Source: Lachnospiraceae bacterium UBA4338 (GTDB lineage: Bacteria > Bacillota > Clostridia > Lachnospirales > Lachnospiraceae). Taken from it: 64,000 bases of DNA. Made by a program: the position numbers and the translations under genes. How positions within the stretch are numbered: the first letter of the stretch is position 1; each line of letters starts with the position of its first letter. Location: the NCBI GenBank assembly GCA_002393735.1, contig DGTK01000008.1, positions 1-64,000 on the forward strand, given 5' to 3'. Below, piece after piece: positions 35,921 through 43,966 of this stretch. The notes below the pieces were generated by a model. The model had not been told where the DNA came from and ran no database searches. It worked only from the letters and a program-made list of their open reading frames with translations.

Positions 35921-36469
35921 TTATGAAAGCTGTATATCGTGGAGTCCTTTCTCCATAATATCAAGCTTATTTCTGATAGTATTATCTATGACTCTGTCCT
36001 TGATGCGCACCTTAACTCCCGCAATAAGAGACTCATCTATATCATATATAACTTCGATATCCTTGTACCTTGTTGTTGCCAAAAGTCTGGCTTTCACTCT
36101 GTCCTTATCTTCCTGACTTAAGGCTTCGGCTGTGGTCACATACGCTGTGCCCATTCCAAGGCTTTCTTTGGCCCGGGCAATAAAATAGTCCAGAATATCC
36201 TTCACATAAACGAATCTGTTTTTGTCAATCAACAGCAGGAGAAAAGAAAGGATTTCATCTGAGCATCTGTTCTCAAACACGTTTTTCAGAATAACTTTCT
36301 TCTCTTCGCTCTCCACCTTGGGACTGTTAAGCAGTGTGACAAAATCACCGTTTTTGTTAAGCACATCCTTAAGGGCTACCGCCTCATCAAGCATATCCTG
36401 CATATTGCCTTTGTCTTTGGCAACTTCCATAAGTGCCTCGCCATAGGCATTTGCTGCTACTCTACCCAT
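35921..36469 (-). CDS. atpH: ATP synthase F1 subunit delta
   Basis: Peripheral-stalk OSCP-type subunit, 182 residues, linking the b subunit to F1. Typical features are the N-terminal helical bundle (VAANAYGEALMEVAKDKGN) and the C-terminal segment IDESLIAGVKVRIKDRVID. Its start overlaps the end of atpF by 13 bases, so the two are translationally coupled. Confidence 0.95.
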   Translation of the reverse strand: MGRVAANAYGEALMEVAKDKGNMQDMLDEAVALKDVLNKNGDFVTLLNSPKVESEEKKVILKNVFENRCSDEILSFLLLLIDKNRFVYVKDILDYFIARAKESLGMGTAYVTTAEALSQEDKDRVKARLLATTRYKDIEVIYDIDESLIAGVKVRIKDRVIDNTIRNKLDIMEKGLHDIQLS

Positions 36470-37017
36470 GTATCATCACCCATTTCCTTAAGTGTCTCGT
36501 CAAGCAACTGTTTCTTAACTGAGTCATCTATGCCGGTTTTAACAATCTTACCTGCCATTACTGAAGCAACATCGATAATTTCGTCCTTAACTTCATTGAC
36601 AACTCTCTGCTTGGAGAGTTCTGCCTCATGATGGGCATTCTCCATAATGCGTCCTGCCTCAACCTTGGCATCTCCAATGATTTTTTCCTCACTGGCAATA
36701 CCTTTCTTTCTGGCATCCGCAAGAATTGCCTCCACTTCCTTGTCAGCCTCTTTAAGCTTAGCGGCATACTCTTCCTTGAGTTTTAATGCTTCTTCTTTGT
36801 CCTTCTTAGCACTCTCAATATCATCCGCTATGCCTTTTTTACGATTCTCCAGGAATTTTCTTGCCGGCTTAAAAAAGAAGAAGGAGCCAGCTAAAAACAA
36901 AACAAAGACAGCAATCAATGTCAGGGCTGAATCCTGCAACAACTGCAAATCCAGGTCAAAAAGACGGGTCATTGCATCACCAGATAGCATCATATTAATC
37001 TGCGGTGCTATGTTCAC
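36457..37017 (-). CDS. atpF: ATP synthase Fo subunit b
   Basis: Peripheral-stalk subunit, 186 residues: a short N-terminus, one membrane helix (about 29-50, ALTLIAVFVLFLAGSFFFF), then a long charged coiled coil with alternating Ala, Lys and Glu. The N-terminus before the membrane helix is somewhat longer than usual; M15 is an alternative start. Confidence 0.95.
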   Translation of the reverse strand: MNIAPQINMMLSGDAMTRLFDLDLQLLQDSALTLIAVFVLFLAGSFFFFKPARKFLENRKKGIADDIESAKKDKEEALKLKEEYAAKLKEADKEVEAILADARKKGIASEEKIIGDAKVEAGRIMENAHHEAELSKQRVVNEVKDEIIDVASVMAGKIVKTGIDDSVKKQLLDETLKEMGDDTWVE

Positions 37018-37051
37018 CTTTCTACCTCCTAAAATTTAATAACCTTTAATC

Positions 37052-37303
37052 TTAGATTAACGGCTTAACGAATAATAAGAGCATTGCAATAAGAAGACCG
37101 TAAAGACCTGTTGTCTCTGCAACCGCCTGTCCTAAAAGCATGGTAGACATGATATCACCCTTTGCTCCCGGATTGCGACCAACTGCTGATGCGCCGTAAC
37201 CTGCAGCAATACCCTGACCTACACCAGGTCCGATACCGGCAATAACTGCCAATCCTGCACCAATTGCTGAGCAACCCAAAATAAAGCTCTCATTAAATTC
37301 CAT
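37052..37303 (-). CDS. atpE: ATP synthase Fo subunit c, with Na+-binding signature
   Basis: An 83-residue two-helix proteolipid that forms the rotor ring. Helix 1 contains AGIGPGVGQG with Gln30; helix 2 contains GQAVAETTGLYG with Val61, Glu63, Thr64, Thr65 and Tyr68. This matches the Na+ ligand set of the Ilyobacter tartaricus c ring (Gln32, Val63, Glu65, Ser66, Tyr70) with a constant offset of two and Thr for Ser, so coupling by Na+ is likely; this is inference from the motif. AAGGAGG precedes the ATG. The 115-base gap to atpB holds a weak hairpin only. Confidence 0.97.
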   Translation of the reverse strand: MEFNESFILGCSAIGAGLAVIAGIGPGVGQGIAAGYGASAVGRNPGAKGDIMSTMLLGQAVAETTGLYGLLIAMLLLFVKPLI

Positions 37304-37418
37304 TTTTGTTCCTCCTTAAGAATTAATTCTTTCGCATTGAAGCTCACCTTAAGTGTGATGAGCATTTATTAAAACCACGCCCTGTCCCGGGCTGCTGGTA
37401 TTTTAATCCGTATTATAA

Positions 37419-38177
37419 TCAGGCTTTAGCCTCTTCCTGTACATCTTCTCTTTCTCCGATGGCATTGTTGATATATGTCATCGTAAGCATACAGAATACG
37501 TATGTCTGAATCGCACCGGAAAACAGGTCGAAGTATGCATGAAGAGCAGCCGGCCATCCCATGGCAATCCACTTAAGCAGACCGTATACCAAAGCCATCA
37601 TAACCGTTCCCGAAAGCACGTTGGCAAACAAACGAAGGGAAAGAGATATAGGCACCGCTATCTCGCTTATGATATTGATAGGGAGCCATATTGGCAGCCA
37701 TGGCGGCAGCGGGGAAGTCATATCTTTCCAGATACTGCCAAGGGAATTGAATCTGAACTGATTAATATGAATCAGCATAAATGTAATAATACCCAGAGGC
37801 AGTGTAACGCCGTAATCCGCTGTAGGCGGTCTTAAACCAAAAAGACCGGAAATATTGGAGAACAGTATAAAGATAAACAATACTCCGATATAATTCCTGA
37901 AACCATCGCCGTTTCTTCCCATGGAACCTTTAACGATTCCATCTAAGAATTCAACGATTATTTCCAAAATATTCTGAAATGTTCCCGGTATTTTGTCAGC
38001 CTTCCTGAATACGAGTCCGCCGACAATAAAGAATATAATAAGTGAAATGACAACTATTAAAAGATACACATGAGATGTTGTAATCCAGAGTTCCTGTCCG
38101 AAAAAATTATACGAAAAGAGTCCGTGAATCATGAAATCCACGTCGTTCTGGCTTGTTAACATTAAGCCTTCGTACAT
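37419..38177 (-). CDS. atpB: ATP synthase Fo subunit a
   Basis: The stator channel subunit, 252 residues with about five to six membrane helices. The essential arginine lies in SLSLRLFANVLSGTVMM near residue 185, and the C-terminal helix has the conserved glutamine/aromatic run GAIQTYVFCMLTMTYI. It works with the c ring to carry Na+ or H+. Confidence 0.96.
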   Translation of the reverse strand: MYEGLMLTSQNDVDFMIHGLFSYNFFGQELWITTSHVYLLIVVISLIIFFIVGGLVFRKADKIPGTFQNILEIIVEFLDGIVKGSMGRNGDGFRNYIGVLFIFILFSNISGLFGLRPPTADYGVTLPLGIITFMLIHINQFRFNSLGSIWKDMTSPLPPWLPIWLPINIISEIAVPISLSLRLFANVLSGTVMMALVYGLLKWIAMGWPAALHAYFDLFSGAIQTYVFCMLTMTYINNAIGEREDVQEEAKA

Positions 38178-38189
38178 TACAAATACCTC

Positions 38190-38705
38190 CTAGAAACTAT
38201 TATCCTCACTGGGGTCTTCTCTTAAACCGAAGACACCTCTTATTTCTTCCTCATCATCCCCGGTAACACCCTGCACATCCCCGCCGGCTATATCTTCCGG
38301 TATCTCCCCGGATGGCTCCTTACCTTTAGTTAAGATGCGATGTACTTTTGGGTTTAAGTATGCGGCGATTTTAACAAAAATCAGGCAGACAAAAACCACT
38401 ATGGGGCTTAAATAATCGGATATACAGGCCACCACCAGCACCAGTGCCATAATCAGATATCTGATTACCGTATGGAGTCTGTAGAGTCTGTCAGGGTTGC
38501 CGCCCTTCTCATAGGTTGCCACCGATTTCTCAATAGCCGTCATCATGCCGCTGACATAACAGACAGATGCCACAAAGCCAAGTATAATGCTTAAAACCCA
38601 CACTGTTTTACTTGGCACGAACCATATTCCTGCCGCAAGCATCAACACATCCAATATGGCAAGAGTAAGTATCATCTCTTTATGTGCTGCATACTTTATA
38701 GTCAT
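38190..38705 (-). CDS. ATP synthase subunit I (AtpI-like)
   Basis: A 171-residue protein with four predicted membrane helices and an acidic C-terminal tail (GDVQGVTGDDEEEIRG). Its position just before atpB and its topology fit the AtpI family, thought to assist c-ring assembly or Mg2+ supply. The tail beyond residue 130 is longer than usual. Sequence conservation in this family is low, so the call leans on context. Confidence 0.8.
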   Translation of the reverse strand: MTIKYAAHKEMILTLAILDVLMLAAGIWFVPSKTVWVLSIILGFVASVCYVSGMMTAIEKSVATYEKGGNPDRLYRLHTVIRYLIMALVLVVACISDYLSPIVVFVCLIFVKIAAYLNPKVHRILTKGKEPSGEIPEDIAGGDVQGVTGDDEEEIRGVFGLREDPSEDNSF

Positions 38706-38708
38706 TCG

Positions 38709-38912
38709 TCAGTCCTTATGATTCTTTTTGATAGTTCTGTATACTGCGGTTGCTCCCGAAAGAGCCCCCACAAAAAACATAATTATGCTTATAAAACTTG
38801 TTCCCAGCAACTTATCCAAGTACAGTCCTCCAAAAAAGCACAGGAAGATGGGAACCAGCATCAAAAGTGCAAACTGGGTAATATATACAATATACTTAAC
38901 AATCTTTGCCAT
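38709..38912 (-). CDS. AtpZ/AtpI-family small membrane protein
   Basis: A 67-residue protein with two membrane helices and the pattern GGLYLDKLLGTS...GALSGATAVYRTIKK typical of AtpZ/ATPase gene 1 proteins encoded at the head of atp operons. It is the first gene of this operon; only three bases separate it from the subunit I gene. The ribosome site is weak. Confidence 0.8.
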   Translation of the reverse strand: MAKIVKYIVYITQFALLMLVPIFLCFFGGLYLDKLLGTSFISIIMFFVGALSGATAVYRTIKKNHKD

Positions 38913-38937
38913 CTGTAATCTACCACATTATCTGTTA

Positions 38938-38966
38938 ATTATACTAAAATTCCATATAAAAGTCTA
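38938..38966 (-). promoter_or_regulatory. Promoter of the ATP synthase operon
   Basis: On the minus strand TAGACT (38961-38966) and TATAAT (38938-38943) are 17 bases apart, 26 bases before the first atp gene. Confidence 0.6.
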
Positions 38967-39006
38967 TAAAATTTATGTTAATTATTTAAACTCTCTTTGC
39001 GCAAAA

Positions 39007-39031
39007 TGACCACGCCTTTGGGACGTGGTCA
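39007..39031 (-). terminator. Terminator of the surface-protein gene
   Basis: A perfect 8-bp stem TGACCACG/CGTGGTCA with a 9-base loop, 25 bases past the surface-protein stop; TTTT follows on the minus strand. Confidence 0.65.
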
Positions 39032-39055
39032 CTGCCATTTGTATGAAATTATTAC

Positions 39056-41095
39056 TTACCTGTTTTCTTTTACTCTCATAAAAGCAACAACTCCAAGAGT
39101 ACTTAAGGATAAGATGAGCATCAGGCTCCACACCATGATACCGCTCATTCCGTCTGTCTTAGGAACTACGGTTGATGTTGTGGTGGTGGTAGTATTATTA
39201 CTTCCTGATGAACTGTTGTCAGTTGAAGTACTTGTATTACTTGGTGTATTACCGCCTGTTGCTGTGCCGTCCTTATAGACAATTGCATAGGTTGAGAATC
39301 CATCTGTTTTAAAGGTTAATGCATGGGAATCTCTTGCGTAACTTGCCGCAATTAGCGTAGCCATGTCATCATGAACCCTAACTATTCCATAGGTTCTTCC
39401 CTCTTTCCTTAAGTCCTCAGGCATTACAAGGCTTACTTCCACATTACCGTTAGTCTTTGTAACCTTAACTGCTTCATTATTGCCCACTTTCTTAAAGAGA
39501 TTGATATCAAGATAGGTTCCTATTATATAATCGCCCTTGGCGGATTCCACTAAAGCCTTATCACTCTCCGGTGCATTATTACCAAGGTCTGCAACATCAA
39601 GCCACACCTTGGTTCCCTGACTTACTTCATCATCACTAAGGGAAAGTAAAGTCTTAAGGTCGCCGTTATTAACTATGCTTTGACCAAAGGTATAATTACC
39701 TGATGCCTCGTTGGTTCCCGTTACATCCTTCACATAACCTGTAGCGCCATCCGTACCCTGAGAACCATTAGTTCCCTCATCTCCTGAAGGTGTAACCGGG
39801 TCACTTGCAGGGGTATCACTACCACCTTCGCCACTATCACTTGGAGTTGGTGTATCTCCGCCAGGCGTATTGCCACCTTCATCGTTCCCTCCCGGAGTTG
39901 GCGTATCTCCACCAGGCGTATTGCCACCTTCATCATCACCACTTGGCACACTCGAAGCAAAAGTATATGTGTAAACAGTATCTGCTGTTATTTCCGTTTC
40001 TGTATTCGGTGTGACATCCCAGTTTCCTGCCTCATATCCACTATTTGGTTTAGTTCCAACTGCAGGGATTTGATCTGCTGACAACTTCAACTCATTTTTT
40101 ACTGTATCGGTCAGAGATACCGTGATATCGGCACTAGCATCATCACCTTGAACTTCATCCCAAGAACCATTTTCTACCTTAAAGGTCACGACCGCAGAAT
40201 GGCGTTGTCCTCTGTAAGGAACCGCCATATTGTCAATCACTACCCATCCCGAACCAAGGCTGTCAACTAATTCTTCTGTAGTTCCTTCGACACGCGAAAA
40301 GCAATTGGTAGTTTTCGAGGGATCTACACCTTTCGCAATCTGAAATCCATTAGTCCATTCATCACCTGCAACTATGTCATAACCGTATGCAAGGCAATTG
40401 CTGACTTCGGCATTATTGCCACTCCAACCATAGATGACTCCTACGCAATAATAACCATCCGAAGAAGTTTTATCAAAGTTTCCGGAAAACAGGCAGTCGC
40501 TGATCGTATTACTTTTCCCTTGTCCGTGCCCGATAAAACCACCCATCATAGCTCTGGGACCATCCCAATGCAGATCTGTGGCGGTTATGGTCGCCGCTAC
40601 TTCACAGGATTGTATTGTAATGGGCGAACTCATCGTTGTACCCACAAGTCCAGAACAATGCTTCCCGCCTTTGACGCTTCCCGTTATTTTGACATTCATG
40701 ATTGTCGAACCATCAGCGTATTGGAATGGCGCCACATATTGATTGTTTGATCCATCAATTGCAGCATCAATAGTGTATCCATTTCCATCATAACTCCCCT
40801 TAAACGGCGTGCTTTGCGAATTTCCAACGATAGCACTGATTCCGCTAATATCGTCTGTCTGTCGATAATATTTATCAGCATTCGTTCCGCTATTAATCCA
40901 TTCAGCAAAAACGTCCCAGTCGTCCTTTGTACTGATCTGATAGGGATCATCTGAGGTGCCACTACCATTAAGGACACTTACGCTAGGATTTGCCAGCACC
41001 GTCAGACTTATCCCCGGCATAATTCCTATGACCATAACTAGTGCGAGCAAAAAAGCCATCAGTTTCCTTTCAAATTTCATTTTTTTCTTCTTCAT
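39056..41095 (-). CDS. Cell-wall-anchored surface protein with beta-helix-like repeats
   Basis: A 679-residue exported protein. Signal peptide at 1-35 (KFERKLMAFLLALVMVIGIM, cleavage near VLA-NPS). Residues 45-270 have GTSDDPYQISTKDDW and repeated glycine-rich turns of the GLUG/beta-helix type seen in clostridial adhesins. Residues 300-375 form a GxW-type beta domain (VTFKVENGSWDE, IPAVGTKPNSGYEAGNWD). Residues 385-450 are a Pro/Gly/Thr linker with repeated GGNTPGGDTPTP. The end has VVPKTDG, a hydrophobic helix and a basic tail, a variant LPXTG-like sorting signal. Ligand unknown. AAGGAGG lies 7 bases before the ATG. Confidence 0.85.
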   Translation of the reverse strand: MKKKKMKFERKLMAFLLALVMVIGIMPGISLTVLANPSVSVLNGSGTSDDPYQISTKDDWDVFAEWINSGTNADKYYRQTDDISGISAIVGNSQSTPFKGSYDGNGYTIDAAIDGSNNQYVAPFQYADGSTIMNVKITGSVKGGKHCSGLVGTTMSSPITIQSCEVAATITATDLHWDGPRAMMGGFIGHGQGKSNTISDCLFSGNFDKTSSDGYYCVGVIYGWSGNNAEVSNCLAYGYDIVAGDEWTNGFQIAKGVDPSKTTNCFSRVEGTTEELVDSLGSGWVVIDNMAVPYRGQRHSAVVTFKVENGSWDEVQGDDASADITVSLTDTVKNELKLSADQIPAVGTKPNSGYEAGNWDVTPNTETEITADTVYTYTFASSVPSGDDEGGNTPGGDTPTPGGNDEGGNTPGGDTPTPSDSGEGGSDTPASDPVTPSGDEGTNGSQGTDGATGYVKDVTGTNEASGNYTFGQSIVNNGDLKTLLSLSDDEVSQGTKVWLDVADLGNNAPESDKALVESAKGDYIIGTYLDINLFKKVGNNEAVKVTKTNGNVEVSLVMPEDLRKEGRTYGIVRVHDDMATLIAASYARDSHALTFKTDGFSTYAIVYKDGTATGGNTPSNTSTSTDNSSSGSNNTTTTTTSTVVPKTDGMSGIMVWSLMLILSLSTLGVVAFMRVKENR

Positions 41096-41351
41096 TGCTA
41101 ATCCTCCTTGAGATTGTTTATTTCCTCGAAACTAAACCTCTTAGTCTTTGTTTACTCGATAATCCGTCCGTTTGCGAGCAAACCTCATCCGTCCGGCTTT
41201 GATTTATTTATCAGAAGCGCCCATCTCGTAAGCTTCGCTTACTCAATGATGCGGCATTCGCCGCATCACCGTACGGAATGTCAAACAGTCGATTGCAAGC
41301 AAGCTTGCATCGTCTGTTTCCCATCCCGTCCTTGACGCTTCTCATTGCTAA
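41092..41351 (-). repeat. Palindrome-rich block flanked by 10-base direct repeats
   Basis: TCATTGCTAA occurs at 41092-41101 and again at 41342-41351. Between them are four hairpins: GTTTGC-GA-GCAAAC (41170-41183), GTAAGC-TTC-GCTTAC (41228-41242), TGATGCGGC-ATTC-GCCGCATCA (41247-41268) and a long interrupted palindrome around TGCAAGC-AA-GCTTGCA with AAACAG/CTGTTT outer arms (41283-41319). ATCCGTCCG is repeated at 41162 and 41187. The layout looks like a small non-autonomous element with target duplication, inserted at the 5' end of the surface-protein gene, whose ribosome site lies inside it. Confidence 0.55.
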
Positions 41352-41352
41352 C

Positions 41353-41499
41353 GCACAAAAAACCGCCGAAACCGACAAGTTAAAAACCTGTCACTTCCGA
41401 CGGCTATCCATCAATTATCAAGTATTCATTTGCACGCCTCTTGCAATTGCAAGGCGCAAAAAGGGTATAAATTACCCTAATGTAATGTATGTAATGTAA
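41353..41499 (-). ncRNA. Terminated leader RNA or small RNA upstream of the surface protein
   Basis: From the promoter at 41506-41534 a transcript of about 145 bases would contain hairpins GGGTA/TACCC and GCGCC...GGCGT (loop TTGCAATTGCAAGA) and end in a strong terminator (41353-41405): a stem of about 16 pairs with wobbles, then TTTTTT. No other clear promoter lies between this terminator and the surface-protein gene, so read-through control of that gene is possible. It does not match a riboswitch class I can name. Confidence 0.5.
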
Positions 41500-41505
41500 T
41501 GTGGC

Positions 41506-41534
41506 ATTTTATTTCTGCTCATCATATCTGTCAA
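41506..41534 (-). promoter_or_regulatory. Near-consensus promoter of the leader RNA
   Basis: TTGACA (41529-41534) and TAAAAT (41506-41511) on the minus strand, 17-base spacer. Confidence 0.75.
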
Positions 41535-41630
41535 GTCCCCAAAACCTTTTTTTCGCTCATTTTGAGCAAAATTCTTGCTCTCTCCAAGCCTGATTTTTTC
41601 ATTTTCACTCATCAAACTTCATGTATGGTA

Positions 41631-41660
41631 ATTATAACAAAACATTTTATTAAATATCAA
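41631..41660 (-). promoter_or_regulatory. Second possible promoter after the ATPase gene
   Basis: TTGATA (41655-41660) and TATAAT (41631-41636) on the minus strand with an 18-base spacer, just past the ATPase stop. It would add about 125 bases to the leader RNA. Confidence 0.45.
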
Positions 41661-41688
41661 CAAGAAATTGCCCAAATGGAAAATCAAA

Positions 41689-43257
41689 CTACCCCACCAT
41701 CCATCCGCTTACGGTTCTTTCCTTGGAATCAAAGTTAACCCCAATCTTAATAAGCTGTCTCTTATCTGCGGCATAAGGCTTATCATAGCCCATATCTTCT
41801 ATCTGTTTTAACGCTTCTTCGGCGGTTTTATCTCTCTTAAACTCAAAGATATATATGTAATTCTCTGTTTCCACTATACAGTCGGCTCTTCCCTTGGATG
41901 AATGTACTTCCGCTTTGGTGTACTGACCAAGTAGCATAAATACTATATAGATTACATTCTGGAAGTTATTCTCAATTAATTTATCATCGCTTGGATAAGG
42001 GATTCTGGCAAAAAGGGCTGTGAATCTGTCTTTAAGGGCGTCTGTATTACCCTTTCTTATATCAAGAACAAAACTTCTTACATCCAGAGGATTCGGATCT
42101 TCTTCCGCGCAAAGATAATATGGTGCCAGGCTTTTAAGAAAACCGTATTTTACCTCATCATTCGGATACCCAAGAGCATAACTTCTGAATTCCTTATCAT
42201 ACCCCTTAATGGTAAGATATCCCGTCTGATAGAATAACGGTATAGGGTTGGTACTTTCTATTCTGTAATCTGTAAGAGAACTTTCTTCCTCGAAATAATC
42301 ATCCCCTGTGAAACTCTTGGCATCGAAGTTTGATGCTTTAAGCTTCTCTATAAGAAAAGTAGGCGTTCCTGTTGCAAACCAGTACATACCGAATTCCTTT
42401 TTAGAGAAGGAATTGATTAAACTGAAAGGATTATATACGCCCTCCGCATTATGACTGAAATGATATCCGTCATACATTTTCTTAAGTTCATCAAGACACT
42501 CTTCTCGGTCAAGGTCCTGGGCCTTTGCTAATTCCTCTATCTCCGGTTCAAAGGTACTTTCTAGTTCAGATTGGGTAATACCGCATATACCGCCGTATGC
42601 TGTATCCAATGATATGTCATTAAGCTGGTTCAAATCACTGAATATACTGACCTTCGAGAACTTGGTTACTCCTGTTAAGAATACGAACTTAAGATATCTG
42701 TCATAACTCTTAAGGGTGCTGAAAAAGCCCTTAAATACCGCTTTGTTATGTTCAAGTCTCTCACTGTCTCCCACTTCAAGAAGAGGTTTATCATATTCAT
42801 CTACCAAAACCACCGCATTCCTGCCTGTAGTTTCCACGGCCTTTACTATCAACTCCTGAAATCTTGCCGCAAGGGAATGGTCTCCCGGGTCAACATCATA
42901 CTCGCTTTCCCATCTTTCAAGGTGAACTATAAGCACATCCTCCAATGCTACTGCTCTCTTATATTCATCTTTATTAAAATCAAAATAAAATACAGGATAC
43001 TTTTGCCACGAATCCACATTGTTCTTCTCTAATTCTTCTATTTTAAGTCCCTTAAATAATTCTTTCTTGCCTTCAAAATAACATCTTAACGTAGAAAGAA
43101 ACAGGCTCTTACCGAAACGTCTCGGACGGCTTAAGAAATATGGTTTTCCCATATGAACAAGGTTATACACATACTCTGTCTTGTCCACATATATGTATTG
43201 TCCTTTTCTTATATCTTCAAAATCCTGTATTCCGATTGGCAGTTTTCTTGTGTTCAT
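41689..43257 (-). CDS. AAA-ATPase-like protein with PD-(D/E)XK nuclease-like domain
   Basis: A 522-residue member of the AAA-ATPase_like (DUF1703 region)/PDDEXK_9 family, often present in many copies in gut Firmicutes and Bacteroidetes. It starts KLPIGIQDFEDIRKGQYIYVD, has RPRRFGKSLFLST as the P-loop equivalent near 40 and DEYDKPLLE (Walker B-like) near 165. The C-terminal domain has KAEVHSSKGRADCIVETENY and IYIFEFKRDKTAEEAL, with the D...E-x-K core expected of PD-(D/E)XK enzymes. Role is unknown; mobile-element or defence links have been suggested. The start at 43257 matches family N-termini; a GTG 14 codons earlier is possible. Confidence 0.85.
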   Translation of the reverse strand: MNTRKLPIGIQDFEDIRKGQYIYVDKTEYVYNLVHMGKPYFLSRPRRFGKSLFLSTLRCYFEGKKELFKGLKIEELEKNNVDSWQKYPVFYFDFNKDEYKRAVALEDVLIVHLERWESEYDVDPGDHSLAARFQELIVKAVETTGRNAVVLVDEYDKPLLEVGDSERLEHNKAVFKGFFSTLKSYDRYLKFVFLTGVTKFSKVSIFSDLNQLNDISLDTAYGGICGITQSELESTFEPEIEELAKAQDLDREECLDELKKMYDGYHFSHNAEGVYNPFSLINSFSKKEFGMYWFATGTPTFLIEKLKASNFDAKSFTGDDYFEEESSLTDYRIESTNPIPLFYQTGYLTIKGYDKEFRSYALGYPNDEVKYGFLKSLAPYYLCAEEDPNPLDVRSFVLDIRKGNTDALKDRFTALFARIPYPSDDKLIENNFQNVIYIVFMLLGQYTKAEVHSSKGRADCIVETENYIYIFEFKRDKTAEEALKQIEDMGYDKPYAADKRQLIKIGVNFDSKERTVSGWMVG

Positions 43258-43365
43258 AATTTCACCACTTTCCATCATCCCGCGAATTCCTTTATTCACA
43301 AATATAATATACCAAATCTGTCATCAAAAAACAATGACTCGCTGCAATGCGTTATCAATATTAAA

Positions 43366-43394
43366 TTGACTTTTCTTACGCAAAAATATAAGAT
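43366..43394 (+). promoter_or_regulatory. Promoter of the DUF402 gene
   Basis: TTGACT (43366-43371) and TAAGAT (43389-43394) with a 17-base spacer, giving a leader of about 20 bases. Confidence 0.6.
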
Positions 43395-43422
43395 TTATTT
43401 AAGGGTTTTTGATGGGGGTGTT

Positions 43423-43908
43423 ATGGATAATCTTATTTTATATCGCAAAAGGCTGATTCCGGATGAATGTATTCTTCTTAAAGATGATATTATTGTGCAT
43501 GCGGATGAGGAAATCATCATAACCAGATGGCACAGTCTTAAGAAGCGCAAAGATATCGGAACCGGTATCTCTTTATATCTTATTAATCAGGGAATTAAGG
43601 CAAGTAAATTCTATTCCAATAATGGAGACTTCCTCTATTGGTACTGCGATGTAGTGGATTATGTGATTGATAAAGCCAGTCACAGCGTTACCACCATAGA
43701 TTTGCTGGCTGACGTTATTGTTTATCCTAACTATTTCGTAAAAGTCATGGATTTGGATGAACTCTCCGAAGCCCATAAAACCGGCCTCATTAATGATGAC
43801 CAGCTTCACAAGGCACTGGAAACCACCAACATACTGGTTTCCGGGGATGTGAAAGAAAACTTCGACAGATTCCAGATCATAATAGATAAATATATTGATA
43901 ATATGTAA
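43423..43908 (+). CDS. DUF402 family protein
   Basis: A 161-residue protein. The segment NGDFLYWYCDVVDY followed by LLADVIVYPNYFVKVMDLDELSEA is the DUF402 pattern; characterised relatives are metal-dependent nucleoside di/triphosphatases and FomD. Here several of the usual acidic ligands are replaced (VDYVIDKAS where DLDLVV-type acidic residues are expected only in part), so activity is uncertain. Longer in-frame sequence upstream overlaps the promoter; GGGGGTG before 43423 sets the start. It is monocistronic. Confidence 0.75.
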   Translation: MDNLILYRKRLIPDECILLKDDIIVHADEEIIITRWHSLKKRKDIGTGISLYLINQGIKASKFYSNNGDFLYWYCDVVDYVIDKASHSVTTIDLLADVIVYPNYFVKVMDLDELSEAHKTGLINDDQLHKALETTNILVSGDVKENFDRFQIIIDKYIDNM

Positions 43909-43914
43909 TTTAAA

Positions 43915-43944
43915 AAGCGACCTTGGATTTTTCCAAAGTCGCTT
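43915..43944. terminator. Bidirectional terminator between convergent genes
   Basis: A 13-base stem with one mismatch (AAGCGACCTTGGA/TCCAAAGTCGCTT) and a 4-base loop. Plus strand is followed by ATTTTAT, minus strand by TTTTTAAATT, serving the DUF402 gene and the cell-wall hydrolase gene. Confidence 0.85.
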
Positions 43945-43966
43945 ATTTTATGCCTTTTTGATTTGT

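Noticed and set aside
41211..41345. Minus-strand 44-codon open frame in the palindromic block
   Set aside because: It begins right after a terminator with no ribosome site, and its sequence is dictated by the palindromes. Kept only as a property of the repeat.
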